A stretch of DNA of 64,000 nt, from contig NZ_JAAOIX010000001.1 of assembly GCF_011440395.1 (NCBI RefSeq), positions 496,001 through 560,000 of the forward strand. Direction: 5' to 3'. Shown here piece after piece: positions 9,532 through 18,250 of this stretch. A model generated the notes under the pieces. That model was given only the letters and a program-made list of their open reading frames with translations, did not search any database and was not told the origin of the DNA. Made by a program: the position numbers and the translations under genes. Source of the stretch: Pseudomaricurvus alcaniphilus. GTDB taxonomy: Bacteria; Pseudomonadota; Gammaproteobacteria; Pseudomonadales; Cellvibrionaceae. Every line of letters begins with the position of its first letter. Within the stretch, counting starts at the first letter, position 1.

Positions 9532-10208
9532 GTAACCACCATCCATCTGCCGACCGTCTCTCCTGTTTTGCCGCCGGTTCGTTGCCGATGAACCAGGCGC
9601 TGTGCATCAGCGTGCACGCCGAGCACTGCCCCCAATGCCGGCGCGAACTGCAGCGGCTGGAACTGTTGGGCGCCGAATTATTCAGCGCTGTCGCCGTGCA
9701 ACGGCGCAGCGACAACCTCAAGACTGCACTGATGGCTAAACTGGATACCCTTGGACTGGAAGCCGACACTGGCAGCCCTGCCACAGAACCCAAACCAGCA
9801 GCACCGGCGAATGTGCCCCGCAGCCTGCGCAAATTGCTGCCCGATGGGCTGCAAGGGGTGCATTGGAAGCGTTTATCACCGGCCATCTACGCCGCCAAAC
9901 TCTGCACTGATGTCAACGGCGCCAAGGTGGAGCTGTTGAAAATCAAAGCCGGTGGCCAGGTAGCCAGTCACAATCACAGTGGCGAGGAGATTACCGTGGT
10001 GCTGGCGGGCAGCTTTTCCGACGCCGATGGTGTCTACCGCCGCGGCGATATTATTTTTCGCGATCGGGAGCACAAGCATCACCGCCCCATCGCCAGCCAG
10101 GACGCGGATTGTATCTGCCTGACCTCGGTGGCAGCGCCAATCCAGTTTACCGGGTTCTTCGCCCGCTTGCTGAACCCGCTGATCCGGCGCAGCCACTATT
10201 CCAGCTGA
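9528..10208 (+). CDS. chrR: ChrR-type zinc-binding anti-sigma factor with C-terminal cupin domain
   Basis: 226 residues in two domains. The N-terminal anti-sigma domain has the zinc ligands His4/5, His30, Cys34 and Cys37 (HAEHCPQC), at nearly the same positions as in the characterised Rhodobacter ChrR. The C-terminal cupin-like domain keeps the second metal set: His148, His150, Glu154 and His184 (SHNHSGEE, EHKHHRP). This architecture holds the ECF sigma inactive in the cytoplasm and releases it on singlet oxygen. All ligands are present, so the protein is expected to be functional. No photolyase gene, often part of this regulon, lies within the window. Confidence 0.94.
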   Translation: MSNHHPSADRLSCFAAGSLPMNQALCISVHAEHCPQCRRELQRLELLGAELFSAVAVQRRSDNLKTALMAKLDTLGLEADTGSPATEPKPAAPANVPRSLRKLLPDGLQGVHWKRLSPAIYAAKLCTDVNGAKVELLKIKAGGQVASHNHSGEEITVVLAGSFSDADGVYRRGDIIFRDREHKHHRPIASQDADCICLTSVAAPIQFTGFFARLLNPLIRRSHYSS

Positions 10209-10271
10209 CGCCTGGGGCAACTTGGGCGGCACCACACCAGACAGTTCCTCGCGCACCGCTTCGCTCTTGAT

Positions 10272-10312
10272 ACGGCATGTTGGCCCGCCCCCGGCCCATG
10301 CCGTTTTTTTTT
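10272..10312 (+). terminator. Rho-independent terminator after chrR
   Basis: Inverted repeat ACGGCATG (10272-10279) and CATGCCGT (10297-10304) with a GC-rich loop, followed by a run of T to 10312. It lies 64 bp after the chrR stop and ends the rpoE-chrR transcript. Confidence 0.85.
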
Positions 10313-10348
10313 ACCCTGCCAGCGCCGGGCGCTACCCGCCAATAACTG

Positions 10349-10354
10349 TATAAT
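10349..10354 (+). promoter_or_regulatory. Possible sigma70 -10 box upstream of the hybrid kinase
   Basis: A perfect TATAAT lies about 70 nt upstream of the ATG at 10425, between the chrR terminator and the kinase gene. No good -35 is seen. If used, the upstream ATG at 10353 would not be in the transcript, which supports the 10425 start. Confidence 0.35.
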
Positions 10355-10424
10355 GTCGCCTTCTGCCGAGCGCATGGGTGCCGCAACCCCCCTGCCCCGG
10401 CCCAGCCACCAGCTGACGAGCCTT

Positions 10425-13400
10425 ATGCGAGCGACACAATCCATCTTCCGCGTGCGCCGGGATTACAACCAATGGGTCGGCAACGAGACCCTGGAAGACT
10501 ACGCCCTGCGTTTCACCGCCAAACAGGCGCGCCGCTGGAGCGCGGATAAAATCGGCAAAACCGCCCTCGGCGCCACCGCCTTTATGGCACTGGAAGCGCT
10601 GGCCGCCGCCGCCACCCTGCAATACGGCTTTATCAACGCCCTCTATGCGATGCTGGCCCTGGCGGCAGTGATTATTGTCACCGGCATACCCATCACCGTG
10701 CATGCCGCGAAAAACGGCCTCGATATCGACCTGCTGACCCGGGGCGCCGGCTTTGGCTACCTCGGCTCCACCATCACCTCCCTGATCTACGCTTCCTTTA
10801 CCTTTATTTTCTTCGCCATCGAAGCCGCCATTCTGGCCTCGGCCCTGAAAGCCCTGTTCGGGGTGCCAATGAGCATTGGCTATGTCATCTGCGCGTTTAT
10901 GGTGATCCCCATAGTCACCCACGGCATCACCGCCATCAGCCGCTTCCAGATCGGTACCCAGCCCATTTGGCTGGCCTTGCAGCTGGGCGCTTTGGGAGTG
11001 GTGGCCTACTACGAACTGGAGCAGATGCCGCAGTGGCTGGACTACGCCCCTGCCGACCTGCCAGAGGCCGCCGAGGGTTTCAACCTGGCCCTGTTTGGCG
11101 CCTGCTCAGCACTGTTTTTTGCCATGGTGGCCCAGATCGGCGAACAGGTGGACTACCTGCGCTTCCTGCCCGATAAAACCAAAGCCAACCGGCGCCAGTG
11201 GTGGTTCTGGCTGCTGCTCTCCGGCCCCGGCTGGATATTGATTGGGCTGCCAAAAATGCTACTCGGGTCATTCCTGGCCTATCTGGCCATTACCAGCGGG
11301 GTGGCCACCGAACAGGCGCTGGACCCGGTGTATATGTACCAGATGGCCTTTGGCTATTTGGTGCAGTCCCCCACCTTCGCCCTGATCCTGGCCGGGGTGA
11401 TGGTGATCATCTCGCAGATGAAAATCAACGTCACCAATGCCTACGCGGGCTCCATTGCCTGGTCCAACTTCTTTTCCCGCCTCACCCACAGCCACCCCGG
11501 ACGGGTGGTGTGGCTGGTGTTTAATGTTGCCATCGCCCTGCTGCTGATGGAGCTCGGCATCTATCGAGTGCTGGAGGCGATCCTCGGCATATTTGCCATT
11601 GTCGCCATCAGCTGGCTGGGCTGCCTGTCCGCCGATTTGCTGATCAACAAGCCCCTCAAGTTGAGCCCGGCCCACATCGAATTCAAACGCTCCCACCTGT
11701 ACGATATCAATCCGGTCGGCTTTGGCTCCATGATCCTGGCATCGGCGGTGGGGATCTTCTCTTACCTGGGTTACTTCGGCGAAATAGCCAGGCACCTGGC
11801 CCACTACCTGGCCCTGTTGACTTGCTTTGTCATGATGCCGCTATTGGCCATTATCACCCGCGGCCGCTTCTACCTGGCGCGCAACGATGTCGATATGATC
11901 TATCCGGCCGCCAACCAGCGGCTGCCGAGCCAACCCCATGCCCTGAAAGTGGAGGCGGCGCGCCTCAACTGCTGCATTTGCGAAACCGATTTCGAAATTG
12001 AGGATATGAGCTATTGCCCCGCCTACGCCGGCAATATCTGCTCCCTGTGCTGCTCGCTCGATGCCCGCTGCCTGGACGCCTGCAAGACCGATGCGCGCCT
12101 CAGCGACCAGTTAGCGAGCCTGTTAAGACTGGTTACCCCGACCCGGGCACTGGCCATAGCCCAGTCGCGCATCACCCACTTTATCGCCATATTTATTGCC
12201 CTTGGCCTGATTATTGGCGCGTTTATGGCGTTGATTTATTACCACATGAACACCGGCGTGGCACAGGAACAGGCCCTGCTGAAACAGACCCTGTGGACCG
12301 TATTCTATATTTTGCTGGTGATTTCCGGGGTCATTTCCTGGCTGTTCCTGCTGGCCCACGAAAGTCGGATGGTGGCACAGCAGGAGTCGAGCCGCCAAAA
12401 CAGCCTGCTGCTGGATGAAATCGAGGCCCACAAAGAGACCGATGCGGCACTGCAACAGGCCAAGGAAAACGCCGAGCGCGCCAACAGTGCCAAGACCCGC
12501 TACCTGTCCGGCATCAGTCACGAGCTGAGAACCCCTCTGCAGGCGATTCTCGGCTACGCGCAACTGCTGCAGGGCCAGGCCGACCTGCCACCCCAGCACC
12601 AGCGCGGCGTCAAAATTATCCGCAACAGCGGCGAGCACCTGGCGGATTTGATCGAGGGGCTGCTGGAGATTTCCAAGATCGAAGCCGGCCGGCTGGACAT
12701 CTATCGCAACAACGTGCCCATTCAGGAGTTACTCTCGCAACTGGTGGAGATCTTTCAACAGCAGGCCCAGGCAAAGGGCATCGAGTTCCATTTCCACCAG
12801 CACAATCCACTGCCCGCCATGGTCATCGCCGACGAGAAGCGCCTGCGCCAGATCCTCATCAACCTGCTCTCCAATGCGGTCAAGTACACGGTCAAGGGGC
12901 GGGTGGATTTCCATGTCCACTACCGCTACCAGGTGGCGGAATTTATGGTGATGGATACCGGGGTGGGCATTGCCACCGCCGACATCGACCGCATCCTGCG
13001 CCCCTTCGAACGGGTCAGGAACAAGGACGTGCCCTCGGTCTCCGGCTCCGGCCTGGGCCTGACCATCGTCCACCTGTTGACCGAAGTGATGGGTGGGGAC
13101 CTGAAGATCCAGAGCACACCGGGCAGCGGCTCCTGTTTTACCGTTTCCCTGATGCTGTCCAAGGTGGCCGAAGCGGTCGTCGATGCCGCCCCGCAAAAAA
13201 CCGTTATCGGTTATCGCGGCGAACGCAAGACCGCCTTGGTGGTGGACGACGAAGCCATTCACCGCGGACTGGTATCGGAAATACTGGATGCCATCGGCAT
13301 CCGCACCCACGAAGCCCAGGACGCCGAGGAGTGCATGGCGCTGCTGGAGGTGGAACAACCCGACCTGTTTATCCTCGACGTCAACATGCCCGGCATGAAC

Positions 13401-13859
13401 GGCCTCGAGCTGGCCGAGTGGCTGCGCCAGCACGGTGTGGTCGCGCCCATCCTGATGCTGTCGGCCGACGCCACCGAATCACACCAGCCACTGCAAGCCC
13501 TGGCCAGCCACAACGGCTATATCACCAAACCGTTTCGCAACCAGGCGTTCCTGGAAAAGGTAGGCAGTTTACTGGCGCTGGAATGGGCCTATGCCCCGCA
13601 ACCGGAAAAAGCTTGCAGCGACGAAAAGGCCCTGCAGCCCGGCGACCTGGGCACCCTGGTCAACCACCCCCTATTACAGCAGCTATTGGAGAAAGCCCAG
13701 ATCGGTCACAAGAAAGGCTTTCTGCTGGTGCTGCAACAGGTTGCGGCGGAAAATATCCTCAGCGCTGAGCAGTTGCAGCAAATCCGGGCCATGGCCGACA
13801 CCATGCAATTTAACCAGATAGAGAAAATACTAGGCGCAGTCAGCAATGAATTCACTTGA
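10425..13859 (+). CDS. Hybrid sensor histidine kinase fused to an NCS1/purine-cytosine-permease-like transporter domain
   Basis: 1144 residues from the ATG at 10425, whose RATQSIFRVRRDYNQWVGNE start matches the usual start of this family. Order: a 12-helix-like NCS1 permease domain (residues ~1-500, with DIDLLTRGAGFGYLGS); a cysteine-rich segment starting with CCIC at 516-519 and continuing to ~558; two membrane helices (~590-660); HisKA with SHELRTPLQ (phosphoacceptor His699); HATPase with NLLSNAVKYT, DTGVGIA and GSGLGLT; a receiver domain with Asp985 (LDVNMPGMNG). Similar pseudomonad proteins couple a transporter-like sensor to phosphorelay. The permease domain suggests sensing of a small nitrogenous solute, but the ligand is unknown. 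It overlaps the next response regulator gene by 14 bp. Confidence 0.9.
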   Translation: MRATQSIFRVRRDYNQWVGNETLEDYALRFTAKQARRWSADKIGKTALGATAFMALEALAAAATLQYGFINALYAMLALAAVIIVTGIPITVHAAKNGLDIDLLTRGAGFGYLGSTITSLIYASFTFIFFAIEAAILASALKALFGVPMSIGYVICAFMVIPIVTHGITAISRFQIGTQPIWLALQLGALGVVAYYELEQMPQWLDYAPADLPEAAEGFNLALFGACSALFFAMVAQIGEQVDYLRFLPDKTKANRRQWWFWLLLSGPGWILIGLPKMLLGSFLAYLAITSGVATEQALDPVYMYQMAFGYLVQSPTFALILAGVMVIISQMKINVTNAYAGSIAWSNFFSRLTHSHPGRVVWLVFNVAIALLLMELGIYRVLEAILGIFAIVAISWLGCLSADLLINKPLKLSPAHIEFKRSHLYDINPVGFGSMILASAVGIFSYLGYFGEIARHLAHYLALLTCFVMMPLLAIITRGRFYLARNDVDMIYPAANQRLPSQPHALKVEAARLNCCICETDFEIEDMSYCPAYAGNICSLCCSLDARCLDACKTDARLSDQLASLLRLVTPTRALAIAQSRITHFIAIFIALGLIIGAFMALIYYHMNTGVAQEQALLKQTLWTVFYILLVISGVISWLFLLAHESRMVAQQESSRQNSLLLDEIEAHKETDAALQQAKENAERANSAKTRYLSGISHELRTPLQAILGYAQLLQGQADLPPQHQRGVKIIRNSGEHLADLIEGLLEISKIEAGRLDIYRNNVPIQELLSQLVEIFQQQAQAKGIEFHFHQHNPLPAMVIADEKRLRQILINLLSNAVKYTVKGRVDFHVHYRYQVAEFMVMDTGVGIATADIDRILRPFERVRNKDVPSVSGSGLGLTIVHLLTEVMGGDLKIQSTPGSGSCFTVSLMLSKVAEAVVDAAPQKTVIGYRGERKTALVVDDEAIHRGLVSEILDAIGIRTHEAQDAEECMALLEVEQPDLFILDVNMPGMNGLELAEWLRQHGVVAPILMLSADATESHQPLQALASHNGYITKPFRNQAFLEKVGSLLALEWAYAPQPEKACSDEKALQPGDLGTLVNHPLLQQLLEKAQIGHKKGFLLVLQQVAAENILSAEQLQQIRAMADTMQFNQIEKILGAVSNEFT

Positions 13860-14754
13860 TACCCAGGACGTCGTATTGGTCGTCGACGATTCCCCGGACG
13901 CTCTCAGCCTGATCAACGATACCCTTGAACAGGCCGGCATCAGTGTGCTGGTGGCCCTCGAAGGGCGCCAGGCCATTACCATCGCCAAGCGCATGCGCCC
14001 CGACATGATCCTGCTGGACGCGGTTATGCCCCACATGGATGGCTTTGAAACCTGTCGCCAGTTAAAAGCCGACCCGCAACTGACCAATATCCCGGTTATT
14101 TTTATGACCGGGCTGACGGAAACCGAGAACGTGGTCAAAGGGCTGGAGGTGGGCGGTGTCGACTACCTGACCAAGCCCATTCGCCCGGATGAATTACTGG
14201 CCCGCATGAAGGTACATTTGCAGAACGCCCGCCTCACTTCCAGTGCCCAGCAGGCGCTGGACTCCACCGGCCAGAACCTGCTCACCGTCAACCAGCAGGG
14301 CAAATTACTCTGGGCCACACCCCAGACCTACGACTTGTTGCAACTGGCCAACCTGTCCGATCAATGGCTGCTGCACAGCTTCGCCCCCGCCCTGGCCGAC
14401 TGGTTGCGGCAGGATCCACAACCCCAGCACCGGCTCAGTTTTGATGCCCTCGAGCATCCGGTGGCAGTGGTGTTCGTGGAGGCCCGCAGTCGCCAGGAAT
14501 ACCTGCTCAAGCTGGTCGACGGGGTCTGCGTTTCCGACGAGGAGTTATTGCGCCAGCGCCTCAACCTGACCCTGCGGGAAGCGGAGGTATTGGCGTGGAT
14601 TGCGCGGGGCAAGACCAACCGTGAAATTGGCCAGATTCTCGAGATCAGCCCGCGCACCGTAAACAAACACCTGGAGCAGGTATTCCACAAAATCAACGTG
14701 GAAAACCGCACCACCGCCGCCAGCGTCGCCATTCGGGCACTGGCACAAAGTTGA
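13846..14754 (+). CDS. Response regulator, receiver plus LuxR-type DNA-binding domain
   Basis: 302 residues. The receiver domain has the acidic pair Asp14-Asp15, phosphoacceptor Asp58 (ILLDAVMPHMDG), Thr88 and Lys110 (DYLTKPIRP). A ~100-residue linker (residues 125-230) of PAS-like character follows, then a LuxR/GerE helix-turn-helix (LTLREAEVLAWIARGKTNREIGQ and SPRTVNKHLEQVFHKI). The gene overlaps the hybrid kinase by 14 bp and is its probable cognate output. Its TGA stop lies inside one of a pair of ~20-bp direct repeats that bracket the palindromic element downstream. Confidence 0.93.
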   Translation: MNSLDTQDVVLVVDDSPDALSLINDTLEQAGISVLVALEGRQAITIAKRMRPDMILLDAVMPHMDGFETCRQLKADPQLTNIPVIFMTGLTETENVVKGLEVGGVDYLTKPIRPDELLARMKVHLQNARLTSSAQQALDSTGQNLLTVNQQGKLLWATPQTYDLLQLANLSDQWLLHSFAPALADWLRQDPQPQHRLSFDALEHPVAVVFVEARSRQEYLLKLVDGVCVSDEELLRQRLNLTLREAEVLAWIARGKTNREIGQILEISPRTVNKHLEQVFHKINVENRTTAASVAIRALAQS

Positions 14755-14767
14755 CACAATGGTTGGT

Positions 14768-14934
14768 TAGGAGCCTGTCGGACTTAGGGTTGCCCTGCTG
14801 CGAAAAAGCCGAGCTTGGCCATTTTTTAACCATTTTCTCGTTAAATAGAACCACTATTCGCCTCAAAAATGGTTAAAAACTGACTCAAATCGGACTTTCT
14901 CTCGCTACGGGCACCTAAGTCCGACAGGCTCCTA
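14768..14934. mobile_element. MITE-like palindromic element, 167 bp, no coding capacity
   Basis: Perfect 21-bp terminal inverted repeats lie at 14768-14788 and 14914-14934 (both begin TAGGAGCCTGTCGG when read inwards). Inside is a second perfect 14-bp inverted repeat, TTTTTAACCATTTT at 14823-14836 and its complement at 14866-14879. Imperfect direct repeats of about 20 bp beginning TGACACAATGG flank it at 14752-14770 and 14938-14957. No open frame is present. The structure is that of a non-autonomous transposable element; the parent transposase is not in the window. Confidence 0.62.
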
Positions 14935-15061
14935 GACTGACACAATGGCTTGGCTAGACTAATGCAGGCAAGAGTGATGAGCAGCCAGTCAAACTTTTTA
15001 TGGTGCTGCTGGTTGAATTCGTCTACCGTACCCCACTCGCCAACCCAAGTTGGAGTTTTGC

Positions 15062-15514
15062 ATGGACTATGATGTGCTCTATTGGCACTGGATCGTCTTC
15101 GGCGTCGCCCTGATGCTGCTGGAGATCGTTATCACCACATTCTTTTTCCTCTGGTTTGGCGTCGCCGCACTGATCATCGGTGGCCTGCTGTTTGTTGCGC
15201 CGGGCATCAGTCTCTCCTGGCAAATTTTCTTGTGGACGGTGCTGTCGTCCATCCTCGCCTTCGCCTGGTTTAAATACCTCAAGCCGCTGTCCATCGACCG
15301 CACCACAGCAGGCCTGTCGCGGGAAGCCATAGTCGGCCAGACCGGCCAGGTCATCGACGCCCCCAACGGTGACAAGCGCGGCAAGTTGCGCTTTCCCGCC
15401 CCCATTCTCGGGGACGATGAGTGGATGATCATTGCCAACCAGCCGCTGCAAGTGGGCGACCGGGTGCGCGTGGTTGACGTATCGGGCAATGCCCTGATGG
15501 TAGAAAAAGCTTAA
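15062..15514 (+). CDS. NfeD-like membrane protein, short form
   Basis: 150 residues from the ATG at 15062, with TTGGAG 6 nt upstream; the frame opens earlier with a TTG that is part of that ribosome site. Two to three hydrophobic helices (HWIVFGVALMLLEIVI, FLWFGVAALIIGGLLFV, WQIFLWTVLSSILAFAWF) precede a C-terminal OB-fold domain with GLSREAIVGQTGQVID and GDRVRVVDVSGNALMVE, the classical short NfeD layout. Such proteins work with SPFH proteins in membrane microdomains or quality control, and the SPFH gene follows 25 bp downstream. Confidence 0.93.
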   Translation: MDYDVLYWHWIVFGVALMLLEIVITTFFFLWFGVAALIIGGLLFVAPGISLSWQIFLWTVLSSILAFAWFKYLKPLSIDRTTAGLSREAIVGQTGQVIDAPNGDKRGKLRFPAPILGDDEWMIIANQPLQVGDRVRVVDVSGNALMVEKA

Positions 15515-15539
15515 TTACTCCCCACTAAAGGAATCACTC

Positions 15540-16388
15540 ATGGAAGCAGGATTTTACGTCGTCGTCGCACTGTTTGTGCTGGTCATTGTCACTCTCGCCA
15601 AGGGCGTGCGGCTGGTGCCCCAGGGGCACAAATGGGTGGTGCAGCGGCTGGGCAAGTTCCACTCCACCCTCAACCCCGGTCTAAATATTATTATCCCCTA
15701 CGTGGACAACGTCGCCTACAAGGTCACCACCAAGGATATCGTGCTGGACATTCCCTCCCAGGAAGTCATCACCCGCGACAACGCGGTGATCATCGCCAAC
15801 GCGGTGGCCTATATCAATATCGTCTCGCCGGAAAAAGCCGTCTACGGGGTGGAAGATTATCGCATTGCCATCCAGACCCTGGTGCAAACTACCCTGCGTT
15901 CCATCATCGGTGAAATGGACCTCGACGATGCTCTCTCCTCGCGGGATAAAATCAAGGCACACCTGAAAAACTCCATCTCCGACGACATCTCCGACTGGGG
16001 CATCATCCTCAAGACCGTGGAAATCCAGGACATCAACCCCTCCGGCACCATGCAACACGCGATGGAAGAACAGGCCGCCGCCGAGCGCGCCCGCCGCGCC
16101 ACCGTCACCCGCGCCGACGGCGACAAGCAAGCCGCCATCCTCGAAGCCGAAGGCCGCCTCGAAGCCTCCCGTCGCGACGCCGAGGCGCAAGTGGTACTGG
16201 CCAAAGGCAGCCAGCGCGCCATCGAAATGGTCACCGCCGCCATCGGCGACAAGGAAATGCCCGTGGTCTACCTGCTCGGGGAAAAATACGTCAAGTCACT
16301 GGAGAATCTCTCCACCTCGGCCAACAGTAAAACCGTGGTGTTCCCGGCGGATATCCCCTCGGCAATCAAGGGCATGATGGGCAAGTAG
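15540..16388 (+). CDS. SPFH/Band 7 stomatin-like membrane protein (paraslipin/QmcA type)
   Basis: 282 residues. A single N-terminal membrane anchor (FYVVVALFVLVIVTLAKGV) is followed by the SPFH domain: RLVPQGHKWVVQRLGKFHSTLNPGL, DIPSQEVITRDNAVIIANAV, and the RSIIGEMDLDDALSSRDKI block conserved in stomatins and QmcA. A coiled-coil rich in Ala-Glu-Arg (EEQAAAERARRATVTRADGD) supports oligomerisation. It follows the NfeD gene in an evident two-gene operon with an AAAGGAAT site before the ATG. Role: scaffold of a membrane domain, possibly tied to a membrane protease; no protease gene is adjacent. Confidence 0.93.
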   Translation: MEAGFYVVVALFVLVIVTLAKGVRLVPQGHKWVVQRLGKFHSTLNPGLNIIIPYVDNVAYKVTTKDIVLDIPSQEVITRDNAVIIANAVAYINIVSPEKAVYGVEDYRIAIQTLVQTTLRSIIGEMDLDDALSSRDKIKAHLKNSISDDISDWGIILKTVEIQDINPSGTMQHAMEEQAAAERARRATVTRADGDKQAAILEAEGRLEASRRDAEAQVVLAKGSQRAIEMVTAAIGDKEMPVVYLLGEKYVKSLENLSTSANSKTVVFPADIPSAIKGMMGK

Positions 16389-16454
16389 AGGCCTGCGGGT
16401 CCGGTTAAATGGGGTCTATTTTAGAGAGTCATTACCGCCCAGGCCCTCCTTTCC

Positions 16455-16690
16455 ATGCGGTACGTCATCTTTATACGGCCCTTTAACTTTGCAAGGTCCG
16501 TCATCTTTGTACAGCCCTTTACCTTTGCAGGATCCGTCATCTTTATACGTCTCGCCATCAGTGTGACGACCTTCATCCTCGAACAGGCGGTTACCTTCGC
16601 GCGAGCTGTCATTCCGGAAAGGTCCTTGAACCTCGACCAGGCGGTTTCCTTCGCGCGAGCTGTCATTCCCGCGCAGGCGGGAATCCAAGA
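16455..16690. repeat. Degenerate tandem repeats preceding the GIY-YIG gene
   Basis: Two blocks. About 16460-16555 has a ~36-bp period built on GTCATCTTTATAC and CCCTTTAACTTTGCA. About 16566-16673 holds two 54-bp units sharing CCTTCGCGCGAGCTGTCATT. The block ends with a palindrome of the ATTCCCGCGCAGGCGGGAAT kind, a dispersed repeat type common in proteobacterial genomes. The stretch 16389-16699 has no convincing gene; an antisense open frame here is low-complexity. Confidence 0.7.
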
Positions 16691-16699
16691 TAGACTTGC

Positions 16700-17017
16700 A
16701 TGATGGACAAGCAACCGTGTGTCTACATACTCGCCAGCAAACGAAACGGCACTCTCTACATAGGTGTCACAAGTAACCTTGTAAGGCGCATATGGGAACA
16801 CAAACAAAATCTCATCGCCGGGTTCACTCAAAAACATCAGGTACATAAACTGGTGTATTTTGAATTGGCCGACGATATGTACGCCGCTATAACCCGGGAA
16901 AAACAGTTAAAGAAATGGAACAGGCAATGGAAAATAAGGCTGATTGAAACTCAAAACCCGGAATGGCGAGATTTATATTCAGATCTGATAGATGGATCCC
17001 CGCCTGCGCGGGGATGA
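16700..17017 (+). CDS. GIY-YIG nuclease superfamily protein
   Basis: 105 residues. The nuclease core is visible: CVYILASKRNGTLYIGVTSN (the Tyr-Ile/Leu-Tyr-Ile-Gly signature), Arg-Arg in NLVRRIWEHK, and the catalytic Glu in AITREKQLKKWNR, ending with NPEWRDLYSDL. It is the small single-domain type (UPF0213/YhbQ-like). An alternative ATG lies one codon downstream. The last codons and the TGA stop lie inside the first unit of the 18-bp tandem repeat that follows, and another repeat block ends 10 bp upstream, so the gene is embedded in repeats. Structure-specific DNA cleavage is the expected activity. Confidence 0.88.
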   Translation: MMDKQPCVYILASKRNGTLYIGVTSNLVRRIWEHKQNLIAGFTQKHQVHKLVYFELADDMYAAITREKQLKKWNRQWKIRLIETQNPEWRDLYSDLIDGSPPARG

Positions 17018-17090
17018 CGGCCTGCGCGGGGATGACGGCCTGCGCGGGGATGACGGCCTGCGCGGGGATGACGGCCTGCGCGGCGATGAC
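17001..17090. repeat. Five tandem 18-bp repeats after the GIY-YIG gene
   Basis: Unit GGCCTGCGCGGGGATGAC repeated from 17001; units 2-4 are identical, unit 1 differs at the first base and unit 5 at one base. The unit is half of the dispersed CCCCGC-GCGGGG-GATGAC palindrome. There are no spacers, so this is not a CRISPR array. Confidence 0.92.
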
Positions 17091-17177
17091 GACCCAATCC
17101 CATTATTTCGCTACTGCCTCAAACTGTCACCCGGCTCATGTTATCATCCAGCGCCGCCATAGACTGTTTAAAACTCC

Positions 17178-18158
17178 ATGCCCAAGGCCAACACCCTCAA
17201 TGCACCAGTGCCTCGCCAACAACACCCTGCAGCAGAGGACATAGAAGATGCCCTGTTGGCCGCTGCGCACAGTTATTTTGACGACTGCCGCCAGCGCATC
17301 CCCGGCTTTATCGACCGCCACTTCAATTACCCCGGCGCCTGGCACACCAACAAGGTGGCACTGGGGCTGGACATTCTGCGGGCGCCGCTGAATTTGATCT
17401 GGGCGCCCATTTACGCCGGTGCCTGCCTGCTGAAATTCTTTATCCGCAAGTCCGGGCGCCAGCGCCTGTACCGGTTTCTGGATCGGATTCCGGCCGGCCT
17501 CGACACCCGGGTGCAGCAGCATGTCAGCGAGTTGATTTACACCGAACTGCTGCAAACCAGCGAGCAGGCCAGCGCCCTGGAAGATTATGTGCTCGCCGCC
17601 TTACAGCAAAGCTACAGCGGACAATACCCGGCGGCGCCGGGAGATCAGGCCCACCTGCGCCAGCAACTGGAGCCGCTGATCGAAGACGCCATGCTGCAGT
17701 ACCAGGTCACCCGCACCGCCTCGGCGGACATCACCAACACCTTCGCCTGTACCGTGCTCGGCGCTTTTGCGTTCCAGAAGTTTACCCCGGGCGGGATTGG
17801 GGTCGGGTTGTTGCTGGCTTCGATTTTGGCCAAGACCATAGCGGCGCGGGATTTTATTTTCGGCAGTTTTCTCGGCGGCTTGTACTACGCAGCTTTTCCG
17901 CCGACGCCATCGCTGGCAACCAGCTTCAGCAGTGTGTTAATCGTGTTATTGGGATTGGCCGCCTTTGCCTCCCTGTCCGGCTTGCTGGCCGACCCCATCC
18001 AGGCGGGCACAGGCCTGCACCGGCGCCGGCTCAACCGGCTCATCGACCACCTGGAGGACGACTTCAGGCGCAAGACCCGCGGCGGCTTCCGCCCCAAGGA
18101 CCAGTTTGTGGCCCGGGTGCTGGATATGTTTGATATGGTGAAATCGAACCTGGGCTAG
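17178..18158 (+). CDS. Predicted membrane protein, DUF6635-like
   Basis: 326 residues. The N-terminal half has FIDRHFNYPGAWHTNKVALGLDILRAPLNLIWAPIYAG and a GLDTRVQQHVSELIYTELL segment, which resemble the DUF6635 family; the second half contains hydrophobic stretches (FTPGGIGVGLLLASILAKTIA and SSVLIVLLGLAAFASLSGLL) and a basic C-terminus. The ATG at 17178 has only a weak ribosome site. No enzymatic motif is visible. It stands alone between the repeat block and the TIGR02647 gene on the other strand. Family assignment rests on remembered sequence pattern and is moderate. Confidence 0.75.
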   Translation: MPKANTLNAPVPRQQHPAAEDIEDALLAAAHSYFDDCRQRIPGFIDRHFNYPGAWHTNKVALGLDILRAPLNLIWAPIYAGACLLKFFIRKSGRQRLYRFLDRIPAGLDTRVQQHVSELIYTELLQTSEQASALEDYVLAALQQSYSGQYPAAPGDQAHLRQQLEPLIEDAMLQYQVTRTASADITNTFACTVLGAFAFQKFTPGGIGVGLLLASILAKTIAARDFIFGSFLGGLYYAAFPPTPSLATSFSSVLIVLLGLAAFASLSGLLADPIQAGTGLHRRRLNRLIDHLEDDFRRKTRGGFRPKDQFVARVLDMFDMVKSNLG

Positions 18159-18250
18159 TGCCTTGTCAGGAGCAGAAGGTGTACCACTGGCCGACCCGCT
18201 TGTACGCCAGGCGGCCAGTCAACTGCATTCCTGTATGGGCTGCTACCCCG

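Noticed and set aside
16421-16846. Minus-strand open frame with KDDG-type peptide repeats
   Set aside because: The repeats come from tandem DNA repeats and the frame crosses the GIY-YIG gene antisense; no start signal supports it.
17001-17090. Possible CRISPR array
   Set aside because: The 18-bp units are contiguous with no spacers, and no cas genes are present.
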